DNA from: JBHELB01 sp041859045
GTDB lineage: Bacteria; Hydrogenedentota; Hydrogenedentia; Hydrogenedentales; SLHB01
DNA length: 64,000 bases
Assembly: GCA_041859045.1 (NCBI GenBank)
Contig: JBHELB010000034.1
Span: 1-64,000 of the forward strand
Reading direction: 5' to 3'
The notes under the pieces were generated by a model. That model saw only the letters and a program-made list of their open reading frames with translations, did not search any database and was not told the origin of the DNA. The translations under genes were made by a program, and so were the position numbers. The first letter of the stretch is position 1, and each line of letters opens with the position of its first letter. Below, piece by piece: positions 1-8,219 of this stretch.

Positions 1-4
1 AGCA

Positions 5-28
5 CACCCCCTCCCGCGGGAGGGGGTG
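5..28. repeat. Perfect 24 bp GC palindrome
   Basis: The sequence from 5 to 28 is a perfect self-complementary palindrome with C/G-rich arms. No T-run follows on either strand, so it does not look like a standard intrinsic terminator. The rest of the leader (29-271) holds no gene I can support, only a short imperfect direct repeat at 77-139. Confidence 0.6.
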
Positions 29-76
29 AAAAAGCCCCAGCCCAAGTCGACAACCAGGTCCCTAACCAGCCCTTCT

Positions 77-139
77 CCCGGTAAGATCACAAATGGCAGG
101 ACAACTACCGCCCCGGTAAGATTCTTAAATGGCTTGACA
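77..139. repeat. Imperfect 35-bp-spaced direct repeat
   Basis: Two units, 77-103 and 112-139, share the pattern CCCGGTAAGAT, 3-4 bases, AAATGGC, 2 bases, GACA. The second unit contains TTGACA at 134-139, but no matching -10 box lies 16-19 bases downstream. I see no function for it. Confidence 0.45.
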
Positions 140-271
140 CGCAAAGTCCTCCCGCACGCTTCCATCGCCTTCTCGCCACATCGTAACGGCAATCCCGCGG
201 AGTTGTGTGCGGAGACCGCCGCGGGAGTAAAATGCGGCGAGGGTGCTATCCGGGCAGAGGAGATGCACAGC

Positions 272-961
272 ATGCGTTTGCACTGGTTTCAACAGGTGCC
301 GTTCGAGGGACCTGGGGCGTTCCTTTCGTGGGCAGAGACACGCGGCATTTCGGTCTCTTCCACGCCGTTCCACGCGGACGCGCGTCCGCCGTCGCCGAGC
401 GAGTATGACGTTTTGGCCGTCTTCGGCGGCCCGATGAACATCTACGAAGAAGACCGCTATCCCTGGCTGAAGGACGAGAAGCGGGCGATTGCTCAGGCGA
501 TCGACGCGGGAAAAACCGTCGTGGGCATTTGCCTGGGCGGACAACTCATCGCGGATCTACTGGGCGGCCCGGTTACGCGCAACGCCTACAAGGAGATCGG
601 CTGGTTCCCGATTGCCCTCACCGACGCGGCACAAGCGCTCCCCTTGTTCAGCAGATTCCCGAAGACCTTCACGGCGTTCCATTGGCACGGCGACACGTTC
701 GCGCTGCCGCCCGGCGCGGTGCATCTGGCCTCAAGCGAGGCGTGCGTCAATCAGGCGTTTCTCTATGGCGACCGCGTGCTGGGATTCCAGTGTCATTTCG
801 ATTACACACGCGACGACATCGGGCAGATGCTCGTGGAGTGCGACGACGAACTGACGCCCGGCCCGTACGTGCAAACCGCCGAGGAAATCCGCGCGGGACT
901 CGCCCACGTGGAGCCGCTCCAGGCGCGCCTGTTCTCGATCCTCGATGCGCTTATCGAGTAG
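272..961 (+). CDS. Class I glutamine amidotransferase-like protein
   Basis: A 229-residue stand-alone GATase1 domain of the GMP-synthase-like type, which would hydrolyse glutamine or a related amide in the cytoplasm; the acceptor is unknown. Seen: FGGPMNIYEE near residue 52, the nucleophile elbow GICLGGQ with Cys87, and GFQCHFD with His175. The usual third residue Glu is Asp177 here (HFD rather than H-x-E), a conservative change. The reading frame is open further upstream, but AGGAG at 258-262 places the start at ATG 272 (9-base spacing) rather than 263. It converges with the lipoprotein gene and the two stop ends overlap by 11 bases. The substrate cannot be told from context. Confidence 0.85.
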   Translation: MRLHWFQQVPFEGPGAFLSWAETRGISVSSTPFHADARPPSPSEYDVLAVFGGPMNIYEEDRYPWLKDEKRAIAQAIDAGKTVVGICLGGQLIADLLGGPVTRNAYKEIGWFPIALTDAAQALPLFSRFPKTFTAFHWHGDTFALPPGAVHLASSEACVNQAFLYGDRVLGFQCHFDYTRDDIGQMLVECDDELTPGPYVQTAEEIRAGLAHVEPLQARLFSILDALIE

Positions 962-1649
962 GACTGGCCGCGAGAAACGCCGTCAGATCGCCGGAGACCT
1001 TGAGCAGGGCCTTGCCGACTGCGTCGAACTTGGAGGTGTCCACGGTCTCGGAGAAACTGAAATCGCCTTTCTGTTCTTCCGCGAGGAACTCGTCCAGCGC
1101 CGTCGAAGTGAACGGCACGATGCCCGTGCGGACGTCGAGCAACGCGGCTTCAACAACGCACGTTAACTTGGCTTGATCGGATTTTAACGTGCGATACCGG
1201 TAGTAGGTCCCCACGTTGACGCCGTAAATCAGGAGCAAATCGCACTGATAGCGCGCCGCCGCTTCGCGCAGGTGCGGCACGGTGGCTTTGCTGGGCACGA
1301 GCATGTTGGGCACCAAGGATACCGACGCCAATCGCGGCGACTGCCGCAGCGATTCGAGGAAGTTCTCGACGGCCCGCTGCTCGGGCTCACTCGCATCGTA
1401 CGGGTTGTATCCGCCGAGCTTTAGCACCGCCAGCCGGGCTTTGGCCGGTAGCTTGACCTGCTCGCTGAGAATGCGCTCGACGTCTTCGTTGCCGAGTATC
1501 GCCTCATCGGAGGGGAAAAGAGACACGCCGTATTTTGACGAACTGTATCCTTCACTGTAGGCCATCTTTTTCTTTACTGCGCAGCCGGTTAGGAGAACGA
1601 GCGAGAAAATCACACACACGCACATCGCCGCACGACTAGCTTTGTTCAT
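951..1649 (-). CDS. Putative lipoprotein
   Basis: A 232-residue protein that begins with a basic n-region, a hydrophobic stretch and a lipobox LLTGC with Cys23, so it is predicted to be a lipid-anchored envelope protein. The rest is soluble alpha/beta: LAVLKLGGYNPYD, a middle segment DLLLIYGVNVGTYYRYR, and VVEAALLDVRTGIVPF. This order loosely recalls the CsgG/TolB-N type fold of assembly lipoproteins, which is inference only. Start chosen at MNKAS because a GGGG-rich Shine-Dalgarno precedes it; an in-frame ATG five codons upstream lacks one. It has no obvious operon partner and I do not recognise the family. Confidence 0.75.
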   Translation of the reverse strand: MNKASRAAMCVCVIFSLVLLTGCAVKKKMAYSEGYSSSKYGVSLFPSDEAILGNEDVERILSEQVKLPAKARLAVLKLGGYNPYDASEPEQRAVENFLESLRQSPRLASVSLVPNMLVPSKATVPHLREAAARYQCDLLLIYGVNVGTYYRYRTLKSDQAKLTCVVEAALLDVRTGIVPFTSTALDEFLAEEQKGDFSFSETVDTSKFDAVGKALLKVSGDLTAFLAASPTR

Positions 1650-1750
1650 ACCCCACCCCTTCATATAGGTTCCACGCCCCGTCTTCTTTGTTTCACCGCA
1701 GGTGCTTTATAGATACGCTGCGTTCGAGAATGGTTGCCTTCAGCGCGAGA

Positions 1751-2716
1751 CTATTTCTTCGCCACGTTTCCCGCCAACAGCAACGCGCCAACGATCACCA
1801 CGGATTGTTCGAGCACGCACGGGAGGACTTCATAACGACCGCGGTAGGGACCAAACGCACGTTCCGCGAGGTGACGCCGCACGGGGGCGAGCAACGTCTC
1901 GCCCATAAGCCCAACACCGCCGCCTATCGCCATGCGTTCGGGGTGAAATAGCGCCAGAACGTTCGCCAAGGCGGTCGCCACGGCCTCCGCGACGCGGTCG
2001 ATCTCCTGAAGCGCCGCGGCATCGCCCGCGCGCGCGGCCTCGGCCAGCATCGCGCAGGTGATCGTTTCCGGGCTCCCGCTGCAGAGGGTCATCAGAGGAG
2101 ACCCCTTCGGCAGATCGCGCCGTGCGCGCATGCGCCGTTCAATCGCCCAGCCCGAACACAAGTGCTCCAACTTGTCCGACGCACCAGGCAAAGCCGACGT
2201 CCAATCCGGAACATAGGCGTGGCCAAGCTCCGCCGCGCCGCGCCCTTGTCCGTCGTACAACTTCCCGTCCATGATCAACGCGCCGCCGATCCCGCTGCCG
2301 ATGTTGGTGTAGAAGAAATGCCGCGTGCCTTGGCCCGCGCCGCGGCGGTACTCCGCCCAGCCCGCCGCGTTCGAGTCGTTCGCGATCACCACGGGCAACG
2401 CAAAGGTTTGCTCGAACCACGACGTGAGCTCGACGCTTTCCCACCCCGCGACTTGATGCGACACCAGGGCGCGGCCCGTTGCACTCTCGACTGGGCCGCC
2501 GAATCCCACGCACCCTGCCTCAACAGAAGCGCCACGGCTCTTTGCCCATGCCAACAGTTCCGGGACCGTCCGCTCAAACCACGCGAGGATCGCCTTCGCG
2601 CCGCCACTCGCCGGGGCCGCGCCCACGCGCAGTTCGAGAATATCGCCTTCTTCGGTCCCCACGGCGGCCTGCAGTTTGGTTCCACCGATTTCGAGCCCAA
2701 TTACACAACGCGGCAT
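1751..2716 (-). CDS. ROK-family sugar kinase (glucokinase-like)
   Basis: A 321-residue cytoplasmic ATP-dependent sugar kinase of the ROK family, most likely a glucokinase feeding glycolysis. Seen: N-terminal phosphate loop LEIGGTKLQAAVG, GFGGPVESATG, catalytic NDSNAAGWAE, then NIGSGIGGALIMDGKL and AAELGHAY. The Cys-rich zinc signature of many ROK members is absent and replaced by LEHLCSGWAIERRM, a form seen in other ROK glucokinases. The frame runs upstream to 2977, but that extension is a transposable-element remnant; MPRCVIGLEIGG is the natural N-terminus. Its upstream region is occupied by a RAYT-derived repeat element only 20 bases before the start codon, so its promoter may lie in that element. 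Confidence 0.88.
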   Translation of the reverse strand: MPRCVIGLEIGGTKLQAAVGTEEGDILELRVGAAPASGGAKAILAWFERTVPELLAWAKSRGASVEAGCVGFGGPVESATGRALVSHQVAGWESVELTSWFEQTFALPVVIANDSNAAGWAEYRRGAGQGTRHFFYTNIGSGIGGALIMDGKLYDGQGRGAAELGHAYVPDWTSALPGASDKLEHLCSGWAIERRMRARRDLPKGSPLMTLCSGSPETITCAMLAEAARAGDAAALQEIDRVAEAVATALANVLALFHPERMAIGGGVGLMGETLLAPVRRHLAERAFGPYRGRYEVLPCVLEQSVVIVGALLLAGNVAKK

Positions 2717-2736
2717 GACGTCTCCTGTTTTTCCTC

Positions 2737-2959
2737 GTTCCCGAGTTGTACCGGGAACGTAGTCCCCTGAAGCCGTGCTTCGTCTTTCTCTCCCGTGCCC
2801 TCGACCGAGAAACGCGTCAATTCCGAGCGCGGAGTGGGTGCCGTCTGATTTTGTGAATGCATAACGCGAGCGTATGGGCGTACTATAGCATGCGGCATGA
2901 CCATGTGGGGAATTGAAGCGCTGCTTCAGGAAGAACGTTCCCAAGTACAACTTGGGAAC
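2737..2959 (-). mobile_element. RAYT-derived non-autonomous element, copy 1
   Basis: A 223 bp element bounded by the 22-23 bp palindromes at 2737-2758 and 2937-2959. Read on the minus strand it matches the first ~55 bases of the RAYT gene (2832-2888; the start codon is changed to ATA) joined directly to the RAYT 3' end and its downstream GACGAAGC...GCTTC hairpin region. The ~470 bp middle of the transposase gene is missing. It is thus an internally deleted, MITE-like derivative of the element at 6919-7602. A further weak palindrome lies at 2970-2988. Nothing else is recognisable in 2960-3107. Confidence 0.8.
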
Positions 2960-3107
2960 GAGGAATCCCGCTCCCAAGACAACTTGGGGATGAGGGATAA
3001 ATATTTCGACTCCGGAACGGTATGCTCAAGGGGCGAACATGGTAGTATCGGCCAATATGTAGTCGATGAAATGCCCGATTCTCCAGCCTAGGGGAGCATA
3101 ATTGCCC

Positions 3108-6100
3108 ATGTCCGCCACGGCCTATATTTCGACGCCTCTGGTTCGGGGGCTGATTTTGCTGGCGCTGGTTTGTCCGGCATTGGTATCGGCGCAGGACGGC
3201 CCCGGCGCACCCACAAAGAAGGATTCCCGCATGCAACCCAGCGTTTACTATCAGCCCGACGGCGAGGCCATCGTCCGCAAGAACGGTCTTCGCTATCACA
3301 ATCGCCCGCTGTACTTTCACCAGATGCCGGGGTTTGTCCTTGGCGGCGATCGGCCGCACCTGCGTTTTAGCCGCGAACCGTACGCGCTGGGCGACTTCAT
3401 GGTGGCGCTGGTGCGCGGGGAACGCGGCAAGTGGCTGCATGAGTTTGCGGAAAACACCGCACGCTACCTGCCGGGCCGGATGGAATGGCGTCTCTCGGAC
3501 CCGGAACTGCCGGGCGTCGAGATCGAGCTCGCGGTCGCGCCCTTGGCCGATGCATCCGGCTTTGCCGTGCGACTGCGGACCGAGGGCATCAAGCCCGGCG
3601 ACCGTCTGGTCTGGGCCTTTGGCGGCGGCTGGCGTCCGGCAAGTTCGCCCGACGGTTCGGGTAGCGCCGCCAGCGCGCTGGACCCGGTCGGTGGCACGGC
3701 GAGTCCGCAGGAGCGCGGCAACCAGCATTTGCTGACGGAAAGTTTCACGCCGGCGAAGTGCGCAGGCAATCTTGTGGACCTGCGCGGCGGCGTTTTCGTG
3801 GTTGCGCCAACCGAGACCAGGGAGAAGGCGCCGCTCTGCATTGCCGCCGGGCGTTGCAGCGCACCTACAACGTTGTCCGTGGCGGATGCGACGGACTGGG
3901 CGGACCCCGCGAAACTGTCCGCGAGCGCCGGAGCGGACCTGCCGCTGGTCTGTGGGGTCACGCCGCTGGAACGAAAAGGACAAGACCTCTTTTGGGTGAT
4001 CAAGTCGTTTGATCCCGCGGCGGCGCTCGACGATTTCGCCGCGCAACCGCTCGAACCGCTCTTCGACGAAGGCTGGAAAAAGGCGGAAACGATCGCCCGG
4101 CGCGTTGTCGTCGACACGCCAGACCCGCGGCTCAATGCGGCGGTGGGCGCGGTCGGCGCGGCCATGGCGGGGCTAATCCGCCCGCCCGTTATCCTGCACG
4201 GCGGCATGTCGTGGAACTTCCCGTATATGGGATGGCGCACGATGTACGGTCCCACCGCCTTCGGCTGGCACAACGAAGTCCGCACCACAGCGGCCCATTA
4301 TCTCGCCTCGCAGAACCTCGACGACACGCTCAGACAGCCTCACGCCGAAAAGAGCCACGGGCTCAGCGAGGAGGCGCGCGACTCGAGATTCTATGGGCGC
4401 GGCCGCCTCAATCATCCCGAAAACCACATGTACGACATGCAGAGTCTGCTCTTCGACATGGTGGCGCACGCCTGGCGTTGGACCGGCGACGCGGAATTGG
4501 AGAAGTTGCTCGGCAAGACCATTGGGCCGCACCTGGACTGGATGCGCGAGTGCTTCGATCCGGACGGCGACGGCCTTTATGAGAGTTACCTTAACGTGGC
4601 CGAGGCCGACAACGTTTGGTACAGCGGCGGCGGCTCGGTGGAAGAGACGGCCTATGCCTATTCCGCGCAACGTACGGCCGCTGAACTGGCCCGCCGGAGC
4701 GGCGACGTCGCGGGCGCGGCGCGTCACAGCGAAGAAGCGGAGGCGATTCGCCAGGCGTTCTTGCGGCTGCTATGGATCGAGCCCAAGGGGCACCCCGGCG
4801 CCTACCGCGAACAGGGCGGGCATCGGCGCCTGCACGAGGACGCATGGCTCTACAGCATTTTCCTGCCCATCGACGTTGGCTTGTTGACGCCCGAGCAAGC
4901 GGTTCAGGCGCTGGACTATACCGAATGGGGCCTCGAGCGCGTCCCGATGCCAGGCGGCGGCGAGCGCATTTGGACCTCGAACTGGGTTCCCACGGGATGG
5001 TCAAATCGCATGCTGTGGCCCGCCCATTGCTACAGCTTGGCACTGGCCTATGCCCAGGCCGGTCTGCCCGCGCAAGCATGGAACATGCTCCAGGGCGGCT
5101 TCGCCGAGGCCTGTTTCAACGAGGTCACGCCCGGCGGTTTCGCAAGCGGCACGACGGGCACCGATTTCCATGACGATGTTTGCTCGTTTGGCCGCGCGGT
5201 GGTCGAGGGGCTGTTCGGCTATTGCCCGGACTACCCCAACGGCCGTGTGCGTTGCGCGCCGCAGTTCCCGCCCAACTGGGACCGTGCGTCCATCGCCACG
5301 GCCGATTTCACGCTGAGTTTCAAGCGCAAGCATGGGACCGACCGCTACGAGCTTTCGTTGACGCAGGCGGCGGCGCTCGAGCTGCGCGTACCGGTGCGGG
5401 CGCGCAAGATCACGGGTGTGGAACTCGACGGGCGCTCGGCAAACTACCGCGTCGAACCGGGCTTCGGTCAGACCATTCTCGTCGTTGAAAAGCCCGTGGG
5501 CAAACAGGCGAAACTTGTGGTCCATTGGAGCGAACCGCTCCCGCAAGAGGCGGACGGGGCCGTGCATCTCGAAGTGAATGCGGGCGAGCCGCTGCATTAC
5601 GCCGCGCCGGAAGGCCTCGTCACCGGGTGGCGCGACCCGCAAGGCGTTTTCGAAAACGCCAAGACTACCGACGGCGCGCTGGATGCGGTGATCGCGCGCA
5701 ACGCGGGACATCACCTCGCCTTTGTCCAAGTCCAGTGCGGCGAATTGCCGCAGTGGCGCTTGTTGAAACTGAAAATCGACGACCCGCAAGCCGTCGCGGC
5801 GGCGGCGGCCCTCGAACCCGGTCCGTTCACGCCCGCGGCCCAGTGGGAATGCCTCGATCTGCAGCCGATTCTCAACGGCGATGTGCGCACGATCTTCAAG
5901 CAGTCCTATGTTTCACCGCGACCCGCCACGTGTTCGTTGCGTATCGGCGACAACGGGTACCACAGTTGGCCCTTCTACTACTGGCAAAGCAACCCCGCCG
6001 CGCCGGAGATCGATCTCAAGGCCGTGGATGGCCTGCTCGATACCGACGGCCGGTTGCGCACGCCGCAGGGCGCGCCGTTCCGCTGGTCCGGCGAAGACCG

Positions 6101-6521
6101 CAACATCGCGTTCACGTCGCTCTGGGACAATTGGCCGAAATCCGTCACGCTCCCCGTTGGAAAGACGGGCTCGGCCGCTTGGTTCCTCGTATGCGGTTCG
6201 ACCAACGTCATGCAGACCCGCATCGCCAACGCCGTGTTGCGCCTACGCTATACCGACGGCCAGGAAGACCGCCTTGAACTCGTGCCGCCGCTCAACTACT
6301 GGGCGCTTTGTCCCGTAGCAGGCGGCTTCGAATACGACCATAAGCGCGACGCCTTCTGTTTACCGTCTACGCCGCCCGCCACAGTCCAGCTTGGCGCAAA
6401 TTGCCGCGCGATGCTGCTCGGCCGGGCGCTGCGTCCTGGCGTGGTGTTGAACGATGTGACATTGGAGACCCTCTCGCCGGAAGTCGTGGTCGGGCTTATG
6501 GGCGTCACGCTCATGAAGTGA
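3108..6521 (+). CDS. Large secreted six-hairpin glycosidase-like protein (DUF4450-like)
   Basis: An 1137-residue exported protein. It has an n-terminal signal peptide (hydrophobic LILLALVCPALVSA, cleavage likely just after). An N-terminal beta-rich region of about 330 residues precedes a helical (alpha/alpha)6-type region of roughly residues 340-760, with motifs MSWNFPYMGWRTMYG, NHPENHMYDMQSLLFD, FDPDGDGLYESY and SGGGSVEETAYAY. A beta-sandwich-rich C-terminal half follows. The layout resembles secreted proteins carrying DUF4450 and other six-hairpin glycosidases, so it probably acts on polysaccharide outside the cytoplasm; the substrate is unknown. The frame begins at a TTG at 3102, but ATG 3108 is preferred, with AGGGGAG at 3090-3096. 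It is monocistronic, flanked by mobile elements on both sides. Confidence 0.85.
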   Translation: MSATAYISTPLVRGLILLALVCPALVSAQDGPGAPTKKDSRMQPSVYYQPDGEAIVRKNGLRYHNRPLYFHQMPGFVLGGDRPHLRFSREPYALGDFMVALVRGERGKWLHEFAENTARYLPGRMEWRLSDPELPGVEIELAVAPLADASGFAVRLRTEGIKPGDRLVWAFGGGWRPASSPDGSGSAASALDPVGGTASPQERGNQHLLTESFTPAKCAGNLVDLRGGVFVVAPTETREKAPLCIAAGRCSAPTTLSVADATDWADPAKLSASAGADLPLVCGVTPLERKGQDLFWVIKSFDPAAALDDFAAQPLEPLFDEGWKKAETIARRVVVDTPDPRLNAAVGAVGAAMAGLIRPPVILHGGMSWNFPYMGWRTMYGPTAFGWHNEVRTTAAHYLASQNLDDTLRQPHAEKSHGLSEEARDSRFYGRGRLNHPENHMYDMQSLLFDMVAHAWRWTGDAELEKLLGKTIGPHLDWMRECFDPDGDGLYESYLNVAEADNVWYSGGGSVEETAYAYSAQRTAAELARRSGDVAGAARHSEEAEAIRQAFLRLLWIEPKGHPGAYREQGGHRRLHEDAWLYSIFLPIDVGLLTPEQAVQALDYTEWGLERVPMPGGGERIWTSNWVPTGWSNRMLWPAHCYSLALAYAQAGLPAQAWNMLQGGFAEACFNEVTPGGFASGTTGTDFHDDVCSFGRAVVEGLFGYCPDYPNGRVRCAPQFPPNWDRASIATADFTLSFKRKHGTDRYELSLTQAAALELRVPVRARKITGVELDGRSANYRVEPGFGQTILVVEKPVGKQAKLVVHWSEPLPQEADGAVHLEVNAGEPLHYAAPEGLVTGWRDPQGVFENAKTTDGALDAVIARNAGHHLAFVQVQCGELPQWRLLKLKIDDPQAVAAAAALEPGPFTPAAQWECLDLQPILNGDVRTIFKQSYVSPRPATCSLRIGDNGYHSWPFYYWQSNPAAPEIDLKAVDGLLDTDGRLRTPQGAPFRWSGEDRNIAFTSLWDNWPKSVTLPVGKTGSAAWFLVCGSTNVMQTRIANAVLRLRYTDGQEDRLELVPPLNYWALCPVAGGFEYDHKRDAFCLPSTPPATVQLGANCRAMLLGRALRPGVVLNDVTLETLSPEVVVGLMGVTLMK

Positions 6522-6670
6522 GCAGCGCGGCGCTTCTTGGGGAACGGCATCTTCTTGAGCCGCACGCAACGGAATGGTCGCAAAATTTGCGCGCCGTGGC
6601 CGGGAGCGGAGGTTGACTCAAAATAGCCCTAAACGAACCTGAAACGGGGCGCTCCACAGGGTATTTCCTC

Positions 6671-6894
6671 GCTCCCATGTTGCACACGGAGCGCAGCTCT
6701 CCCGAAGCTCTGCTTCGTCTTTTTCTCCCGTGCCCTCCTAACCAAGGGAGCGGGGCACTCGACCACGGATGGACGCCGTCAGATTGTGCAGTGCATAACA
6801 GGAGCGCAGGGGAGTACTATAGGTGCGGCATGAAGCACGTGGGGAACGGAAGCGAAGCTTCACGAGAGAGCGCTCCCAAGTGCAACTTGGGAGC
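6671..6894 (-). mobile_element. RAYT-derived non-autonomous element, copy 2
   Basis: A 224 bp element between palindromes 6671-6692 and 6872-6894, nearly the same length as copy 1. On the minus strand it starts like RAYT (CTATAGTACTCCC box, then a start codon degraded to CTG), runs through GACGGCGTCCAT, and then continues as the RAYT 3' end (CCGCTCCC..GGTTAGGAG, GACGAAGCAGAGCTTCG). Positions 6757-6854 are repeated with about four changes at 7627-7724. The stretch 6522-6670 before it holds no gene. Confidence 0.8.
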
Positions 6895-6918
6895 GAGGGG
6901 AATGAATGTGTTTTTCTC

Positions 6919-7602
6919 GTTCCCAAGTTGTACTTGGGAACGCTTCCCTCCTGAAGCTTCGCTTCAATTCCCCGCATGTACAGTGCTATAGTACTCCCAT
7001 GCGCTCGCGTTATACATTCGCACACCCTGACGGCATCCACTTCCTCACCGCGACGGTGGTGGACTGGATTCCGGTCTTCGCAACTCGGGAGTCCTCCCAA
7101 ATCCTCGTCGACGCCTTGAAATTCTGCCGCACGAACAAAGGATTGCGCCTATACGCCTATGTTCTCATGGAGAACCACCTTCATCTCGTCGCCGAGGCCC
7201 CGGAACTCAGTCGCGTCATTCAATCCTTCAAACGCCACACCGCCAAGATGATTCTCGAATGGGCGGAAGCCACAAAGCGGACCCAACTCCTGCTTCAGTT
7301 CGAACGCTGCAGGAAATCACATAAACGGGCAAGCGATCATCAGGTTTGGCAGGAAGGCGTCCACCCCCAGGAGATTCGAGACCGATCGATGCTGGAGCAG
7401 AAGATTGCGTATGTCCACAACAACCCGGTGCGCCGAGGGTACGTGGACGCGCCGGAGTACTGGCGACTGTCGTCGGCCCGCAACTACCTCCTCGACGACC
7501 ACTCCGTGATCGAGATTGACCCGCTCCCCGGTTAAGGAGCACGAGAGATAGGGACGAAGCAGAGCTTCGAAGGAACTGCGTTCCCAAGTGCAACTTGGGA
7601 AC
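6919..7602 (+). mobile_element. Full-length RAYT element with palindromic ends
   Basis: A 684 bp unit bounded by 23 bp palindromes at 6919-6941 and 7580-7602 of the form GTTCCCAAGTNNNACTTGGGAAC. It contains an intact RAYT gene. Inside each end lies a second small hairpin (GAAGCTTCGCTTC at the left; GAAGCAGAGCTTC at the right). These termini are the same as those of the two deleted copies at 2737-2959 and 6671-6894, which identifies this as the autonomous member of the family. Confidence 0.8.
6999..7535 (+). CDS. REP-associated tyrosine transposase (RAYT, Y1/HUH)
   Basis: A 178-residue Y1 transposase of the IS200/IS605-like TnpA-REP group, which cuts and joins single-stranded DNA at palindromic REP sequences. 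Seen: the HUH motif in MENHLHLV (His60, His62) and the catalytic Tyr138 in QKIAYVHNNPVRRG, both hallmarks of RAYTs. ATG 6999 is chosen because MRSRYTFAHPDGIHFLTA is the usual N-terminus; the open frame upstream is element DNA. The gene is complete, with no frameshift, and sits between matching palindromes, so it may still be active. No strong Shine-Dalgarno is visible, consistent with low expression. Confidence 0.92.
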   Translation: MRSRYTFAHPDGIHFLTATVVDWIPVFATRESSQILVDALKFCRTNKGLRLYAYVLMENHLHLVAEAPELSRVIQSFKRHTAKMILEWAEATKRTQLLLQFERCRKSHKRASDHQVWQEGVHPQEIRDRSMLEQKIAYVHNNPVRRGYVDAPEYWRLSSARNYLLDDHSVIEIDPLPG

Positions 7603-7626
7603 GAGAAATAACCGCATAGCAGGTAA

Positions 7627-7740
7627 ACTCGACCACGGATGGACGCCGTCGAATTGTGCAGTGCATAGCACGAGCGCAGGGGAGTACTATAGGTGCGGCA
7701 TGAAGCACGTGGGGAACGGAAGCGCGGCGTCACGAGCGAA
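7627..7740 (-). mobile_element. Truncated RAYT-derived element, copy 4
   Basis: The 98 bp at 7627-7724 repeat 6757-6854 almost exactly and correspond on the minus strand to the RAYT 5' region. The copy lacks its own second palindrome on the left, where it abuts the end of the full-length element, and it has lost the outer palindrome on the right. It forms a direct-repeat bracket around the RAYT gene together with copy 2. Confidence 0.75.
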
Positions 7741-7741
7741 A

Positions 7742-8035
7742 ATGGCCATCGTATTCGTCTCTGCCCGCGACTACCCATCTAGAATGGCATTGCTTGAGAA
7801 AGGTTTCCCTACCTCGATTTTGATGTGGCTATTTTGGCGCGGAGTAAGGACTCCCCTCGGCCCGTTCTTCGCCATTCCATACTCATTGGCCTGGGGTTAC
7901 GCCCTGATGTATCTCGGCCGTTGGGGATGGCGGCGGTTCTTGTGCGGGCGCTTTTCGCGGGGCGGCGCGGAGACTGCGTCGGCACCGGTGGCGGCTTCTG
8001 AGCCGCGCGAAAATCCCTCCGGCGATGGCGGGTGA
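7742..8035 (+). CDS. Doubtful small hypothetical protein with a hydrophobic segment
   Basis: A possible 97-residue protein whose middle is hydrophobic and aromatic (SILMWLFWRGVR, then SLAWGYALMYLGRWGW), which could form one or two membrane segments, followed by a polar Ala/Ser/Glu tail. There is no good Shine-Dalgarno and the frame begins right at the edge of a repeat element. It may be a chance frame. I do not recognise any family. If not real, 7741-8089 is empty apart from the groEL promoter region. Confidence 0.25.
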   Translation: MAIVFVSARDYPSRMALLEKGFPTSILMWLFWRGVRTPLGPFFAIPYSLAWGYALMYLGRWGWRRFLCGRFSRGGAETASAPVAASEPRENPSGDGG

Positions 8036-8089
8036 GGGCCCGCGCGGGGTCGCTTGGACGTGCGGCGTAAGCCGTGCGTTGGTAGGTGC

Positions 8090-8118
8090 TTGACAGGGTG
8101 TTGGGCGTATGCTACACT
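8090..8118 (+). promoter_or_regulatory. groEL sigma70-type promoter
   Basis: TTGACA at 8090-8095, a 17-base spacer and TACACT at 8113-8118. The predicted transcription start near 8125 falls at the edge of the CIRCE operator, the classic arrangement for HrcA repression. Confidence 0.8.
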
Positions 8119-8125
8119 CCGCCTG

Positions 8126-8152
8126 TTAGCACTCATTTGCGCTGAGTGCTAA
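8126..8152. promoter_or_regulatory. CIRCE operator (HrcA binding site)
   Basis: A perfect TTAGCACTC, 9 bases, GAGTGCTAA inverted repeat. This is the consensus CIRCE element bound by the repressor HrcA. It lies just after the promoter and about 68 bases before groEL, so groEL should be heat-inducible through HrcA. hrcA itself is not in the window. Confidence 0.97.
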
Positions 8153-8219
8153 CGAGAGCGAATGGTACCGGCTCTTGGCCGGGATTTGTTGGACTGTGGA
8201 AGAAAAAGGAGACGGAGCA

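Noticed and set aside
5..28. Intrinsic terminator at the left edge
   Set aside because: The palindrome is perfect, but no T-run follows on either strand.
272..961. Asp177 in place of Glu in the amidotransferase triad as a sign of inactivity
   Set aside because: Asp is a conservative replacement and the Cys and His are intact, so loss of function cannot be argued.
2883..4046. Open frame on the minus strand overlapping the secreted glycosidase gene
   Set aside because: It runs through the real gene and the repeat element; no motif.
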